From: Leucobacter sp. UT-8R-CII-1-4
GTDB lineage: Bacteria; Actinomycetota; Actinomycetes; Actinomycetales; Microbacteriaceae
Length of the DNA stretch: 64,000 bases
Assembly: GCF_030010235.1 (NCBI RefSeq)
Contig: NZ_JASCRS010000005.1
Span: 186,001 to 250,000 of the forward strand
Direction: 5' to 3'
In this document: piece after piece, positions 25,652 to 35,070 of the stretch
Layout: each line of letters opens with the position of its first letter
Position numbering within the stretch: the stretch's first letter is position 1
Made by a program: the position numbers and the translations under genes
The notes under the pieces: model-generated
Databases searched by the model: none
Told to the model about the DNA's origin: nothing
Seen by the model: only the letters and a program-made list of their open reading frames with translations

Positions 25652-27129
25652 TTCGCCGCATTCGCTCAGCAAAGTATCTTGGGTCGCCAGAACTGCTCGA
25701 TATTGAAATCGGCCATGACGGTGTGATTCAGGCGATCACGCCGGCCGACAAGGGCTCATTCGGATCAGGCGGATCACGGGAATCGTTTACTACAGCTGAA
25801 GAGATTTACGCCGGCGGCCGAACGGTGACTTCAGGTCTTTGGGACGAGCACGTTCATTTTGGGCAATGGGCTCAGCAGGCATCGCGCATCGACCTGAGTG
25901 ATTGTGTAGATGCCGGGCAAGTGTTGCAGCTGGTCAGTGATGCTGCCCGCACCCAGGCAGAGGTTATTGCTGTGCGCGTGCGCGGGAGCATCTGGGGCAG
26001 AGAACTCACAAGGGAACGCCTAGACACCGCAAGTGGCACTGTGCCTGTGGTGCTTATCGGGCTTGATCTGCACAGCGCCTGGCTGAACACCGCCGCCTTA
26101 CAAAAATATGGATTTGATACCGCTGGCCCGTCGCGGGTGGTGGAAGACGAGTGTTTCGCGCTTGTTCGAGAACTTGATCGAATCTCTGACGCTGAGCTTG
26201 ACGAGGCGGTGCACGCTGCGGCAAATGCAGCTGCGGCCAGAGGCGTTGTGGGCGTCGTCGACTTCGAGATGCGCTGGGGTGTTGCCGACTGGCTGCGCCG
26301 CGAAGAAGCGGGTTTCGATGCGCTGCGCGTCGAAACTTCGGTCTACCCGCAGTATCTGGATAGGGCGATCGCATCGGGCCTTTCTGCCGGAACGGTGCTC
26401 GGCTCGACAGGCCTGATTCAGCTTGGACCGCTCAAGGTGATTACCGACGGCTCACTGGGCACCCATACGGCTTGGTGCTGCGAACCCTATCCGAGTGGGG
26501 ATTTTGGGCGGTCACTGGTATCGAGCGACGAACTTGAAAGCCTTTTGCTTCGTGCAGACCGCGCCGGTATCTCGGCAGCAATCCACGCTATCGGAGATCA
26601 GGCTGCGTCACAGGTGCTTGAGACATTTGAGCGGACCGGGATTCAAGGCAGGATCGAGCACGCTCAGTTGCTCCGCTCGGAAGACATCGCCCGTTTCGCA
26701 CGGCTAGGGATTACCGCGAGTGTGCAGCCTGAACACCTGCTTGACGACCGCGCCGCCATTGCTGAACTCTGGGCTGATCGGGCGGATCGTGCTTTTGCCT
26801 TCGCATCGCTTCTGAGCACCGGAGCCAGGCTGTGTTTCGGTTCCGATGCACCGGTTGCCCCGCTCGATCCGTGGCGCGCAATCGCTGCTGCGATCCACCG
26901 TGCATCACCTGGCGAGGAGTCATGGCGGCCTGAGCAGCGTATCTCGCTCGAGCAGGCGCTTCAGGCGTCTATGCGGGGCTCATTGCTGCCGAAGGTGGGC
27001 GAAGTGGCAGACCTGGTGTTGTTGGAGGAGGATCCACACGATCTCAGCCACCGTGAACTCGTGGAGACGCAGGTCGCAGCCACCCTCATCGCGGGTAAGC
27101 CAAGTTACCTTGCACCCAGCCTGAGCTAA
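25648..27129 (+). CDS. Second YtcJ-like amidohydrolase
   Basis: 493 aa, distantly related to the preceding enzyme and perhaps an old duplicate. It has SGLWDEHVHFGQW as its HxH motif, AAIHAIGDQAASQVLE, QGRIEHAQLL and CFGSDAPVAPLDPWRAI. Its N-terminal strand is shorter than in the first enzyme. The start overlaps the previous stop (ATGA). Keeping two different members in one operon suggests two related amide bonds or two steps on one substrate. It is last in the operon and is followed by a strong hairpin. Confidence 0.86.
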   Translation: MIRRIRSAKYLGSPELLDIEIGHDGVIQAITPADKGSFGSGGSRESFTTAEEIYAGGRTVTSGLWDEHVHFGQWAQQASRIDLSDCVDAGQVLQLVSDAARTQAEVIAVRVRGSIWGRELTRERLDTASGTVPVVLIGLDLHSAWLNTAALQKYGFDTAGPSRVVEDECFALVRELDRISDAELDEAVHAAANAAAARGVVGVVDFEMRWGVADWLRREEAGFDALRVETSVYPQYLDRAIASGLSAGTVLGSTGLIQLGPLKVITDGSLGTHTAWCCEPYPSGDFGRSLVSSDELESLLLRADRAGISAAIHAIGDQAASQVLETFERTGIQGRIEHAQLLRSEDIARFARLGITASVQPEHLLDDRAAIAELWADRADRAFAFASLLSTGARLCFGSDAPVAPLDPWRAIAAAIHRASPGEESWRPEQRISLEQALQASMRGSLLPKVGEVADLVLLEEDPHDLSHRELVETQVAATLIAGKPSYLAPSLS

Positions 27130-27159
27130 TTCTTTCTTTCTTTCTCAGCAGACAAGCAA

Positions 27160-27193
27160 GAGAGGCGCCGCCCCCGAAGGGACGGCGCCTCTC
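27160..27193. terminator. Bidirectional hairpin terminator at the end of the importer operon
   Basis: GAGAGGCGCCG at 27160-27170 pairs perfectly with CGGCGCCTCTC at 27183-27193 around a 12-nt loop. It lies 30 bp after the second amidohydrolase stop and 24 bp beyond the stop of the convergent surface protein gene. A short TTCT tandem run (about 27131-27145) precedes it. There is no U-tract on the plus strand. Confidence 0.75.
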
Positions 27194-27217
27194 AGAGCGC
27201 TCATCTCAGCGTTCTGC

Positions 27218-30200
27218 TTATGCGCGGCGCTTTCGCAACACGAGGGTGCCACCTGCTGCCAGCATCAGCAGCGCGATGCCGCCGAGCCAGAGCAGTGAGC
27301 TGCCACCGGTGTTCACGAGGCCGTTGCCGCCTGCCGCAGCTGGGGACACAGATGCGTGCCAATCATCTGCGTCTTCGACGTTCTTGCCCGAGTGCACTCC
27401 GACTGCGGTCACAGTTGCGCGGTCTGCGTGATGCTGACCGGCTTGAAGCGCAGGCATCGTAGCAACACAGTCAAACTGTGTGCCAACCTCAAATTCGCCA
27501 GCCCATTCGGTGCCGGTGGAACCATCGGGGAACTCGCAGACCAGGTCGCTGATCGTTCCCTTACCCGAGATGAGTGCATCACTCACCTGCAGCTGCTTGA
27601 GAGCCTCGCGTCCGTCGTTTGAGATCGTGAAGTTGATCTGCTGTTTCGCGCCAGCAGCGAGCTGCTTTCCTGGAGCTTCGTTGAAGTCACCATCGAAGTC
27701 AGCATTCAGCAGTGCGCCAGCCGCATCAAACTCGGGGGTCTTACCCTCGTCATTCCACTTCACAATGCTGATACTCGGATCGCCAACCGGGTGAATCGTC
27801 GCAGAAGAGCCCGCTATCGTGTTCACAATGCTCTGACTGGTGTCATTGCCCGAGACCGCGAAGTAGGCGACGATGCGTCCCTGCTTCGGGTCAAGGCTCG
27901 TACCAGGCTTCTGCTTGACGGTGACGGCGCCAGATTCATAGCTCGCGATGAGATTGCCGTTGAGTTCAATCTCGCTAGCTGTCGATTCCCCATCAAGTGG
28001 GGCACCGTTGGCGTCGACATCAACAAAACCGAGGAAGTCGACACTCGCAGGCAGTACGTCTTGGCGTGGGTAGACCTCAACCGCAAACTGCGAACCGTAG
28101 TTGCCGCGCGGGATCAATTCAATCGAGTAAACAAATCGTGGCGCTACGAACTCGCCGCCCTCAATGAGTGCGTTCAGGTTCGAAACCCAGCTCCCGGTTT
28201 CTGGGTCGTAAATACGCTTGCGAAGCTCTGCTTCGTCGCCGAATGAGGTTGCCTCAGACTTCTGATCGCTCCAGTAGTCCCAGTCGGTCTTCTCGCCGAG
28301 CAGCGAAGCTCGGTTGTAGATTTCGAACGTTTCCTTATTCGTTTTGTCGAATGGAACCGTAGTCAGCACGAGATCGACGATCCACTGCTTTCCGGTTTTC
28401 TCGCCAGAAACAACGGCCTTACCTGCGTCACTCAATTCAATGACCAGGTGACCCGCTTTGTTCAGGCTCAGAGCGAAGTGTTCCTGACTGAGTGGGGTTT
28501 TTCCGTAGAGTCCGCTCACGGGGAGCGCGTTGAGATCTTCGATGTCGAAGACAGTCGTATCGACCTCGTCTACGATCTTGCTTTTCAGCGGATCAATTTG
28601 AGGCTTGGCGGTGTCAATCGTGAAGCGGTATGGCACCTGTGCGCGTTCCCCCGGGCTCACCCTGACAGCGTCGCTGTTGGTGGTCTTGTTGAACGCTGCC
28701 GAGTCGTTTACGCCTGCTTCGTAGTCTTCTGGCAGCACCACCACGGTGGCATTGTGGTCGCGTTCGGCGGTGTACCCGTCTTCGTAGGTGAAGCCGGCGC
28801 GGTTATTCCATGAGTATTGGAAACCGCCGAGCACGGTCTTGCTCGGCGCTGCGGTCAACCCTGTGACGGTGTTGAGCGCGGCACGCACCTCAATGTCGAT
28901 GTTGGTGGTGTTGTCCTGCCCCACGTTCACGAGCAGGGTCTGGCCCACAATTGCGTAGTGTCCGACGTACTCTTTGGCAGCAAATTCGAGAGCGTCACCG
29001 GAGAAGTTTTTCGCCTCACTGAGCTTCTGAATCGGGCCATCACCGGTGACCGAGATGAAGTCTGAACCGGTCGACCAGGAAGCCTGGTCAATGAGCGTGT
29101 CGCTGATTACTACATTGCGCTTGAGCGTGAAGTTCTGGTTTCGTTTGTCCCAGACGGTGAGGTCTGCGTGCAGGTGGTACTTCATTTCGGCAGCCGGAAG
29201 CAGCGTTCCCTGCTCGTCGGTCAGTGCGTCGATGGTGTTCCAATTGCCAGACTTCGCAAAGTTTTCACCGATGCCAACCCCTGGAATGTTTCCGCGCAGA
29301 CGGACGTCAGCAGTGCGTTCTTCGGTGCCTCCGAACATTACTTTGTTCTGCAGGTTGATGAGGTAGTCGCCGGGAACATCGTTGCGGGCTTCGTAGCGGT
29401 CTTTCAGTTCTGCTTCGAGGGCCCTCATATCGGTCACCATGACCTGGTAGGTGATGGTGAGACGCGACTGAGCGGGAACGCTCACGACTCCTGAGAATCC
29501 TTGACCGCTAAGAGTAGGAACGAAGCTCACGTTCTCTTCACCATCAGCTGTGTTGAGTGTCGCAACAAACGATCCCCGCTGGTATGTCAGGCCGGCCCCA
29601 AGCTCGTCAGCGATCTCGTAGTTGTTACGTGCATCGGCTGAGTCCATAACGAGTGTGTAGGTGAGCACTTCGTCGGTAATGCTTGGCTTGAGCCCAAGGA
29701 ACGCGTAGCTGGGCGCATCGTCAATGCTTACAAACCCGTCGAGATTGTTCGGGGTGACACTCTTGCTGTAGCCATCGGTAATCTCTGTCACCGGTGGAAC
29801 CTCATGCTCGACCACGAGATTGACGCCGCCCTTATCGTCGCCAATTGTCCAACTGATCGGTGCTTCGGTGTCTGCTCGCACAGACTCAGTGCTGAGGTTG
29901 ATAACAAATGCGCCCTCTGCAATTCCGTTTGGAATTGGGTCTTTGAAGGTCACGGTCACAGTGCCGTCACCGTTGCCGGTGATGGTGTCGATGGCTTCGT
30001 TGCCCGGGAGGTCACCCTTCACGGTGATCTCGGGCGGCAATTCAATGTTGATCTGCGTTCCGCCGATTGGCTGCGCCGCGTCATACTGTACGCGCAGCTG
30101 GATTTCATCGCCTTCTGGAACGACGGCGTCGTTTGAGATGACCTGCCCCTTGTGCAGCACGTCAATCGCTACGGGTGGTTTATCAGCGTGTGCGGTGGCG

Positions 30201-30301
30201 CTCGTGACGCTGACCAGGCCGAGACTCAAGGCGGCCATACTGACCATCGCAATGGCGCGGCGCACAATGTTGCCCGCAGCTATCGGTTCTTTTTCCCTCA
30301 T
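27218..30301 (-). CDS. Large secreted surface protein with C-terminal wall-sorting signal
   Basis: 1027 aa. A basic N-terminus plus hydrophobic segment ends near ATAHA (about residues 14-40), a Sec signal peptide. The body is Thr/Val/Asp-rich with long beta-strand segments and no Cys until the last quarter. Segments such as TYTLVMDSADARNNYEIADE and LTYQRGSFVATL resemble isopeptide-forming fimbrial/DUF11-type repeats. The C-terminus has the sorting pattern LVNTGG, a hydrophobic helix (SLLWLGGIALLMLAAGGTLV) and RKRRA. LVNTG departs from both LPxTG and LAxTG. No sortase is encoded in the window. It is probably an adhesin or fimbrial-type subunit. The ATG has GGGGAGAG about 10 bp ahead. Confidence 0.8.
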   Translation of the reverse strand: MREKEPIAAGNIVRRAIAMVSMAALSLGLVSVTSATAHADKPPVAIDVLHKGQVISNDAVVPEGDEIQLRVQYDAAQPIGGTQINIELPPEITVKGDLPGNEAIDTITGNGDGTVTVTFKDPIPNGIAEGAFVINLSTESVRADTEAPISWTIGDDKGGVNLVVEHEVPPVTEITDGYSKSVTPNNLDGFVSIDDAPSYAFLGLKPSITDEVLTYTLVMDSADARNNYEIADELGAGLTYQRGSFVATLNTADGEENVSFVPTLSGQGFSGVVSVPAQSRLTITYQVMVTDMRALEAELKDRYEARNDVPGDYLINLQNKVMFGGTEERTADVRLRGNIPGVGIGENFAKSGNWNTIDALTDEQGTLLPAAEMKYHLHADLTVWDKRNQNFTLKRNVVISDTLIDQASWSTGSDFISVTGDGPIQKLSEAKNFSGDALEFAAKEYVGHYAIVGQTLLVNVGQDNTTNIDIEVRAALNTVTGLTAAPSKTVLGGFQYSWNNRAGFTYEDGYTAERDHNATVVVLPEDYEAGVNDSAAFNKTTNSDAVRVSPGERAQVPYRFTIDTAKPQIDPLKSKIVDEVDTTVFDIEDLNALPVSGLYGKTPLSQEHFALSLNKAGHLVIELSDAGKAVVSGEKTGKQWIVDLVLTTVPFDKTNKETFEIYNRASLLGEKTDWDYWSDQKSEATSFGDEAELRKRIYDPETGSWVSNLNALIEGGEFVAPRFVYSIELIPRGNYGSQFAVEVYPRQDVLPASVDFLGFVDVDANGAPLDGESTASEIELNGNLIASYESGAVTVKQKPGTSLDPKQGRIVAYFAVSGNDTSQSIVNTIAGSSATIHPVGDPSISIVKWNDEGKTPEFDAAGALLNADFDGDFNEAPGKQLAAGAKQQINFTISNDGREALKQLQVSDALISGKGTISDLVCEFPDGSTGTEWAGEFEVGTQFDCVATMPALQAGQHHADRATVTAVGVHSGKNVEDADDWHASVSPAAAGGNGLVNTGGSSLLWLGGIALLMLAAGGTLVLRKRRA

Positions 30302-30321
30302 CTGTATTTAGCTCTCCCCTT

Positions 30322-30337
30322 CAAAATCCAGATTTTG
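30322..30337. promoter_or_regulatory. Small inverted repeat upstream of the large surface protein gene
   Basis: CAAAATC and GATTTTG form a perfect 7-bp inverted repeat with a 2-bp centre, 21-36 bp upstream of the start codon. It could be an operator or an RNA hairpin that affects the ribosome binding site. There is no direct evidence for either. Confidence 0.35.
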
Positions 30338-30367
30338 TGTGAGTGCGTAAGACGACGCCCAGACACA

Positions 30368-30412
30368 GAAAAAGACCCCCGTAATGAAAGATCGTTCTTT
30401 CGCACGGGGGTC
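30368..30412 (-). terminator. Intrinsic terminator of the large LuxR-type regulator gene
   Basis: GACCCCCGT at 30374-30382 pairs with ACGGGGGTC at 30404-30412, with an inner stem GAAAGA/TCTTTC. Read on the minus strand the stem is followed by TTTTT at 30373-30369. It lies about 145 bp after the regulator stop and ahead of the surface protein gene, so those two minus-strand genes are probably separate units. It occupies part of the 256-bp gap 30302-30557, in which no gene was seen. Confidence 0.8.
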
Positions 30413-30557
30413 GTGACACACCAGTCAATCGGTGCAGCGGGAGAGAGCGAGTCCACCTTGACACAAAATCACCCTGGAGTTCACCCTGCGTGCAATTTTC
30501 GGCCACTCATTAGATACCAAGATTCACACTCCGCCATAATCGCGCAGAAATGTGTGT

Positions 30558-33038
30558 CTAATCCGCCTCGTGGTTATGCGTAACGAAAAGCCCGTGCAAA
30601 GCCGCTTTTGTCAGCGCTGCCTCTCGAGATGAGACGTCAAGTTTGCGATAGACGCTGCGCAATTGAGTCTTCACAGTGTTTCTAGAAATGAAGAGAGTCG
30701 CCGCTATTTCGTCGGTCGATCCAGTGGACTCGAGAAGCTGCAGGACCGTCGACTCGCGCGGAGTGAGTTTTGGTGGTGGCATTTCTGCGCCAGTCCGATG
30801 CGCCGCGCTTATGGCCACAAGCGAAAGCGCTGAATCACTCAAGCCCGCTTCGCGAAGCAGAGCAACCATCGTGGCGCGATCTTGCGGTGGCACAGTACGC
30901 AGTGGTGCTTGCAGCGTCGAAATTCGCAGCAGCTCGACCACCCGCTGCGCACTAGCGAGTGCCTCGACTCGCTCGCCCGATCGCAAAGCTGCCCCAATGA
31001 GCACAAGTTCAGCTTCGACAATGTGGCGCGGTGCCGATGACGCCTCAACTACGCGCTGAGCCTGAATCGCCGCTGCGGCCGGACGATCGAGCGCAAGCTC
31101 AATTCGGGCAAGCACGCTGCGAGCGATGGAACCGTTTTTGGCAGACCGCGCGGCAATCTTTCGAGCCTGATCGAACTTACCCTGAGCGAGCAGCAACTCG
31201 GCTTCAGCGGCGTCGAGAAAACTTCGGTCGAGTGGCGTACCAGCCTCCGTACCACGCTGTTCTCTCAATTGGCGCAGCCGAACAAGACCGAGGTCAGCAT
31301 CGTCGGCGAGATTGTCTCGTCTGGAGGCAACAAGTGCGTAGAGTCGCCAGTGCTCGGTGGTTTCAAGGAAATGCGGACGCGCCAGCAACCACCTGCTTGC
31401 GGCCTCATGATCACCATCTTCAATCGCAAGAATCGCTTGAGCAAGGTAATAGAAGTCTGCCGCGTTCGTGTCTAGCCAGCCTTCTGGCCACTCTGCAGTG
31501 CTCGCAGCATCGAGCAGACGTCTCGCCAGAGGCACCTCACCGTTGAGCGCGGCGAGCCCCGCTCTCATTGAGAGCGGGTCAACACGGTCTTTGCGGCCGG
31601 CACTCATGTGCTCGGCATCGGCAAGCTCGAAACAACTACGCGCGAGCTTGACATCGCGAAGATAAAACGCGCTGATACCGAGGTGCACGTAAATCATTGG
31701 GCCAAGTCGCCCTAACGCTTCAAAGTCGCTTTCGCTGAGCGAAGAGAAGTCGCTGTAGGCCCGCCGAACTGAGTTGAGGGCGTCAACTTTGAACGGTGCA
31801 AGTCTCATCGCAGCAGCTTCAAACGCCCGGTAGACAACACGCTCACAGTGCGATCCTCTCCCTGGCTGCACACGCTGCATTAGGGACTCGCGTGCCATAA
31901 GTTGCAGAGCACGCGGCCGAGTATCTGGGTGCGAGTTGTTTAGGAGGATCAGCAGTATCGTGAGCGCGGATTGCCCCCGGAGCTTTGAGGCGGGCACTGC
32001 ACTAACGATGCGAAGGGTATCTTCCCGATGCTCGAGAAACTCGACCATTCGAAAGAGCACAATCTCATTGGCAAGCTCGTAGTCTGCTCCCTGAATCGCC
32101 ACTTGCAGGGCCAGCTGCTCATCCCGTTCAAGATAGGAAGAACGGATCGCTAGGGCCACCAGCTCACTGCGCTCGGAATCTGCTAGTTGCAATTCGGCAT
32201 CTTCGTGGATGACTCCGCGAATGAACGGCTGCATTACGAACCAGTCGCGTTCCCAGCTCCCCATTCCGATCGTATGCAGATGATCGAGAAGGTTTTCGCG
32301 AATTCCCCAGGAACGCAATACCGCCCGGTCGACCTTCGGCACGACCGAGATTTTTACGGCAGCCTGATAGTCAAGCAGCCGCGTAATGAGTTCGGACCTG
32401 AGCTTGTTGCGCAGCCGCTCTTTTGCGATAGAGGTGTCAGAGTGCAGATCTTCAAGGCCAGCGCTTACGGCTACAGCGAGCCCACCGGTGCTCCGAATCA
32501 ATTCGTGCCGCGCTTCTTCGCTCAGATGGGGTTCTGCGTCTGAGAGCTCTTCAACAGTGAACTGCAGGTCTGATCCGGTGATCAGCTTGATACCGGCCTC
32601 ACAGCGCGAGGCAATCTCAACTGCGGTCTGCGCGGTACGGCTTGCGAGGGCAATTTGCAGCGCTGAATGCTGATCAATGATTGCGCCTAGCTCAGCAAAT
32701 TGCCGGGTTGCAATCTGTTCTGCGTTGTCGATGACAAGGACTCCGGAACCATGTGCAGCAAAGTTCGCTATCTCGCTGAGAGGCAAGTCGCCTCGATAGT
32801 TGGGCCTGGCCCAAAAGCCTGGTTTCTTCTGCAAGTGCATCCAGGCGGCTAGCAAAGTGGTTTTGCCTGAACCAATGGGACCAGTCACCAGCGTGATGTC
32901 TGGCCAGCCGTCGAGTCGAGCGAAAAGCCGAGGGCGCGCAAATGCGTTCGCCGAGACGCGAGGCGCGATCCAGGCCCCGTGTTCATATACGTGTTCAGTC
33001 ATACCCCTGCGTACGGGCACAAAAGCAGTTGATTGCAT
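30558..33038 (-). CDS. Large ATP-binding LuxR family transcriptional regulator (MalT/LAL type)
   Basis: About 826 aa. Near the N-terminus a STAND-type NTPase has Walker [15 protein letters not shown] (about residues 55-68) and a Walker B-like VLVIDNAEQ. A long helical region with TPR-like repeats follows (about 350-740; segments such as FYYLAQAILAIEDGDHEAAS). The C-terminal LuxR HTH is at about 760-820: LTPRESTVLQLLES, then TDEIAATLFISRNTVKTQLR and SVYRKLDVSSREAAL. Such regulators are activated by ligand binding and ATP. It sits between two wall-anchored protein genes and likely controls one or both. Start assigned at MQSTAF; the ATG at 33002 is an alternative. Confidence 0.85.
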   Translation of the reverse strand: MQSTAFVPVRRGMTEHVYEHGAWIAPRVSANAFARPRLFARLDGWPDITLVTGPIGSGKTTLLAAWMHLQKKPGFWARPNYRGDLPLSEIANFAAHGSGVLVIDNAEQIATRQFAELGAIIDQHSALQIALASRTAQTAVEIASRCEAGIKLITGSDLQFTVEELSDAEPHLSEEARHELIRSTGGLAVAVSAGLEDLHSDTSIAKERLRNKLRSELITRLLDYQAAVKISVVPKVDRAVLRSWGIRENLLDHLHTIGMGSWERDWFVMQPFIRGVIHEDAELQLADSERSELVALAIRSSYLERDEQLALQVAIQGADYELANEIVLFRMVEFLEHREDTLRIVSAVPASKLRGQSALTILLILLNNSHPDTRPRALQLMARESLMQRVQPGRGSHCERVVYRAFEAAAMRLAPFKVDALNSVRRAYSDFSSLSESDFEALGRLGPMIYVHLGISAFYLRDVKLARSCFELADAEHMSAGRKDRVDPLSMRAGLAALNGEVPLARRLLDAASTAEWPEGWLDTNAADFYYLAQAILAIEDGDHEAASRWLLARPHFLETTEHWRLYALVASRRDNLADDADLGLVRLRQLREQRGTEAGTPLDRSFLDAAEAELLLAQGKFDQARKIAARSAKNGSIARSVLARIELALDRPAAAAIQAQRVVEASSAPRHIVEAELVLIGAALRSGERVEALASAQRVVELLRISTLQAPLRTVPPQDRATMVALLREAGLSDSALSLVAISAAHRTGAEMPPPKLTPRESTVLQLLESTGSTDEIAATLFISRNTVKTQLRSVYRKLDVSSREAALTKAALHGLFVTHNHEAD

Positions 33039-33381
33039 TGTGCACCCGAAGCGGCACAGTTGACCTGTGCCTGCACATCCCCCATGTGTGGTCCAAGCCA
33101 AATTTGGTGAAGTGTTCCCCCGGCTTCAACGTGCCGCACTTCCCTTCTCAAGAGCTTAGCTGCTTTTGCTGCGGGCACACTGGCGCGGCTGCCAATGAGC
33201 GTTGCACTTTGGTGAAACGCTTTGACACTGCTTCACCGCGCGAAACCTTGTTTCGCAAGATTTTTCAGTTACTTTGCAGTAACGATCATTGCTATTTAAG
33301 TCATGTGAGTTTTATTATTTAGAAGTGCGAGCATCGCGGCTCATCGGGAGTTTTTCCGCATCGCATCCTGGGGAGTTAGCA
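33039..33381. promoter_or_regulatory. 343-bp divergent control region between regulator and repeat surface protein
   Basis: No gene was recognised here. It contains inverted repeats GTTACT-TTGC-AGTAAC at 33268-33283 and GGTGAA-N15-TTCACC at 33211-33237. A possible plus-strand promoter is TTACTT at 33269-33274 and TATTTA at 33293-33298, 18 bp apart. The first inverted repeat overlaps its -35, as an activator or repressor site would. The surface protein ATG at 33382 has GGGGAG about 7 bp upstream. Confidence 0.45.
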
Positions 33382-35070
33382 ATGGTACGCAGTTCAAATA
33401 GCCGCGCGCCCCGCCATCTTCTGCGATCGCTATTGATCGGCACCATCACCGCAGCAATGCTCACCCCGCTCTTCGGCAGCGCGGCCGTCGCCATTCCCGA
33501 AACAGTTACCGGCTACGATGCAGTCCAGCGGGTGGAATTTCAATACGATAAGAACAATCTCGCTGCCGGGGCAAGCTACGTTAAAACCACCGGGGTCTCC
33601 GATGGCCATCTCGTCATCCCTGAACGGGTCATCGACACAAACCTGGCCATTCCACTCGAACTTCAAATCACTCGACTCGGTAGTGAATCACACGGCTACG
33701 AAGACACATTCTCCCGGGTAGTGGTGCCCGGGAGCGTCGAAAGCTTCGACTACCGACTCTTTCGCCGAGCGACCGTTCATGAACTCGTGTTGAGCGAAGG
33801 AATCACCAGCGTGGACGCGCGCGCCTTTCGCGAGGTAGGCCTACAAAAACTCAGTCTTCCAAGCACCATCACCACCCTTGGCGAGGAGGCATTCGCGGAC
33901 AACGAGCTCACCGAGCTCGCGGTTCCGGCTTCACTCTCCGCTATCGGCGGCTCGGCATTCGCCCGTAACCAACTCCATACGCTAGTTCTCTCAGACGGCC
34001 TCACACATATTGGTGAACGCATGTTTGAGAGCAATCAAGTCACCTCTATCGCGTTGCCGGATTCAATTAGCGAAATCGGCTCTGGCAGCTTTGCAAACAA
34101 CTTCATCTCGTCGATGGTGATTGGTGAGAATGTGTTGCAGATTGGCGATCAGGCCTTTGTGAACAACTCGATCTCAACGCTGACTCTCACAAACCCCGCT
34201 ACCTCACTCGGCAAAATGGTGTTTGGTTTCAATAATCTGCACAGCCTCAAGCTGCCAGAAGGGATCACCACGATCCCTTCGAACGCGTTTATTGGCAATG
34301 CTCTCCTTGAACTGACACTGCCAGAATCGGTCACCAGTATCGGCCCGGGCGCCTTCGCGCTCAACGAACTCAGAGAACTCGCCTTCAGCGATAGCCTCAC
34401 CACGATAGAAGACTCGGCATTCCTCGGAAACAAACTCAATCGAGTGACTTTCGGCACCAGAATTGAGTCCATCGGGCCCTGGACCTTCGGCGACAACCCG
34501 GGCCTGAACCGCGTGATCTTTCAGGGCGCTCCCCCAGCTTTCATCGATCCTGCAGACAGTGAAGGCGCATCACTCGGCACCGCTGACGGCCTGGTGGTGC
34601 TCTTCCCGCGTGAGTTCACAGAGCTGTATCTTGCAGATGATCGCAGCTCAAACCATTGGCAGGCATATGCTGCCTCACCGAGTGTGCTTCGGGTGAACTA
34701 TGACACCCACGGCAGTGCCGCGATTCCGGGCGAAGACGTTGAGTACGGCCGACTGATAGGCCTGCCGAAGTCGCCCAAAAAACACGGTGCGGTGTTTACT
34801 GGCTGGTTCAGCGACGCACAACTCACGGCAAAGTTTGATCCAGCGCAGCCAGTCACAGCAGATCTCACCCTGCACGCCGGTTGGAAGAGCGTAGCGACAC
34901 CGGCAAACGGAAGTGATGCGAACGGCGCCCAGGGCACTCACAACGGCCTCGCAAGAACCGGCGGCGATCCGCAGAGCCTTCCTGCAATCGCGATCGGGGC
35001 AGCTGCGCTGCTCGCGGCTGGCGCATTGTTTGTGACGAGGGATCGCCTTCGCGCAAAGGTTCGCCGCTAG
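33382..35070 (+). CDS. BspA-type leucine-rich repeat surface protein with LAxTG sorting signal
   Basis: 562 aa. Signal peptide about residues 1-38 (basic, then hydrophobic, ending SAAVA). From about 130 to 400 there are roughly ten repeats of 22-23 residues of the BspA/LRR_5 kind, with recurring units such as LTLPESVTSIGPGAFALNEL and LSDGLTHIGERMFESNQV. A Listeria-Bacteroides (InlB B-repeat-like) module follows at about 430-500 (VNYDTHGSAAIP, FTGWFSDAQLTAKFDP). The C-terminus is LARTGG, a hydrophobic helix and RAKVRR, matching the LAxTG signal of class E sortases. Likely an adhesin. Longer in-frame starts at 33289 lack a ribosome binding site. Confidence 0.88.
   Translation: MVRSSNSRAPRHLLRSLLIGTITAAMLTPLFGSAAVAIPETVTGYDAVQRVEFQYDKNNLAAGASYVKTTGVSDGHLVIPERVIDTNLAIPLELQITRLGSESHGYEDTFSRVVVPGSVESFDYRLFRRATVHELVLSEGITSVDARAFREVGLQKLSLPSTITTLGEEAFADNELTELAVPASLSAIGGSAFARNQLHTLVLSDGLTHIGERMFESNQVTSIALPDSISEIGSGSFANNFISSMVIGENVLQIGDQAFVNNSISTLTLTNPATSLGKMVFGFNNLHSLKLPEGITTIPSNAFIGNALLELTLPESVTSIGPGAFALNELRELAFSDSLTTIEDSAFLGNKLNRVTFGTRIESIGPWTFGDNPGLNRVIFQGAPPAFIDPADSEGASLGTADGLVVLFPREFTELYLADDRSSNHWQAYAASPSVLRVNYDTHGSAAIPGEDVEYGRLIGLPKSPKKHGAVFTGWFSDAQLTAKFDPAQPVTADLTLHAGWKSVATPANGSDANGAQGTHNGLARTGGDPQSLPAIAIGAAALLAAGALFVTRDRLRAKVRR

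Noticed and set aside
27131..27145. TTCT tandem run as a phase-variable repeat
   Set aside because: Only about four units, and it lies after the stop codon, so slippage would not switch a reading frame.
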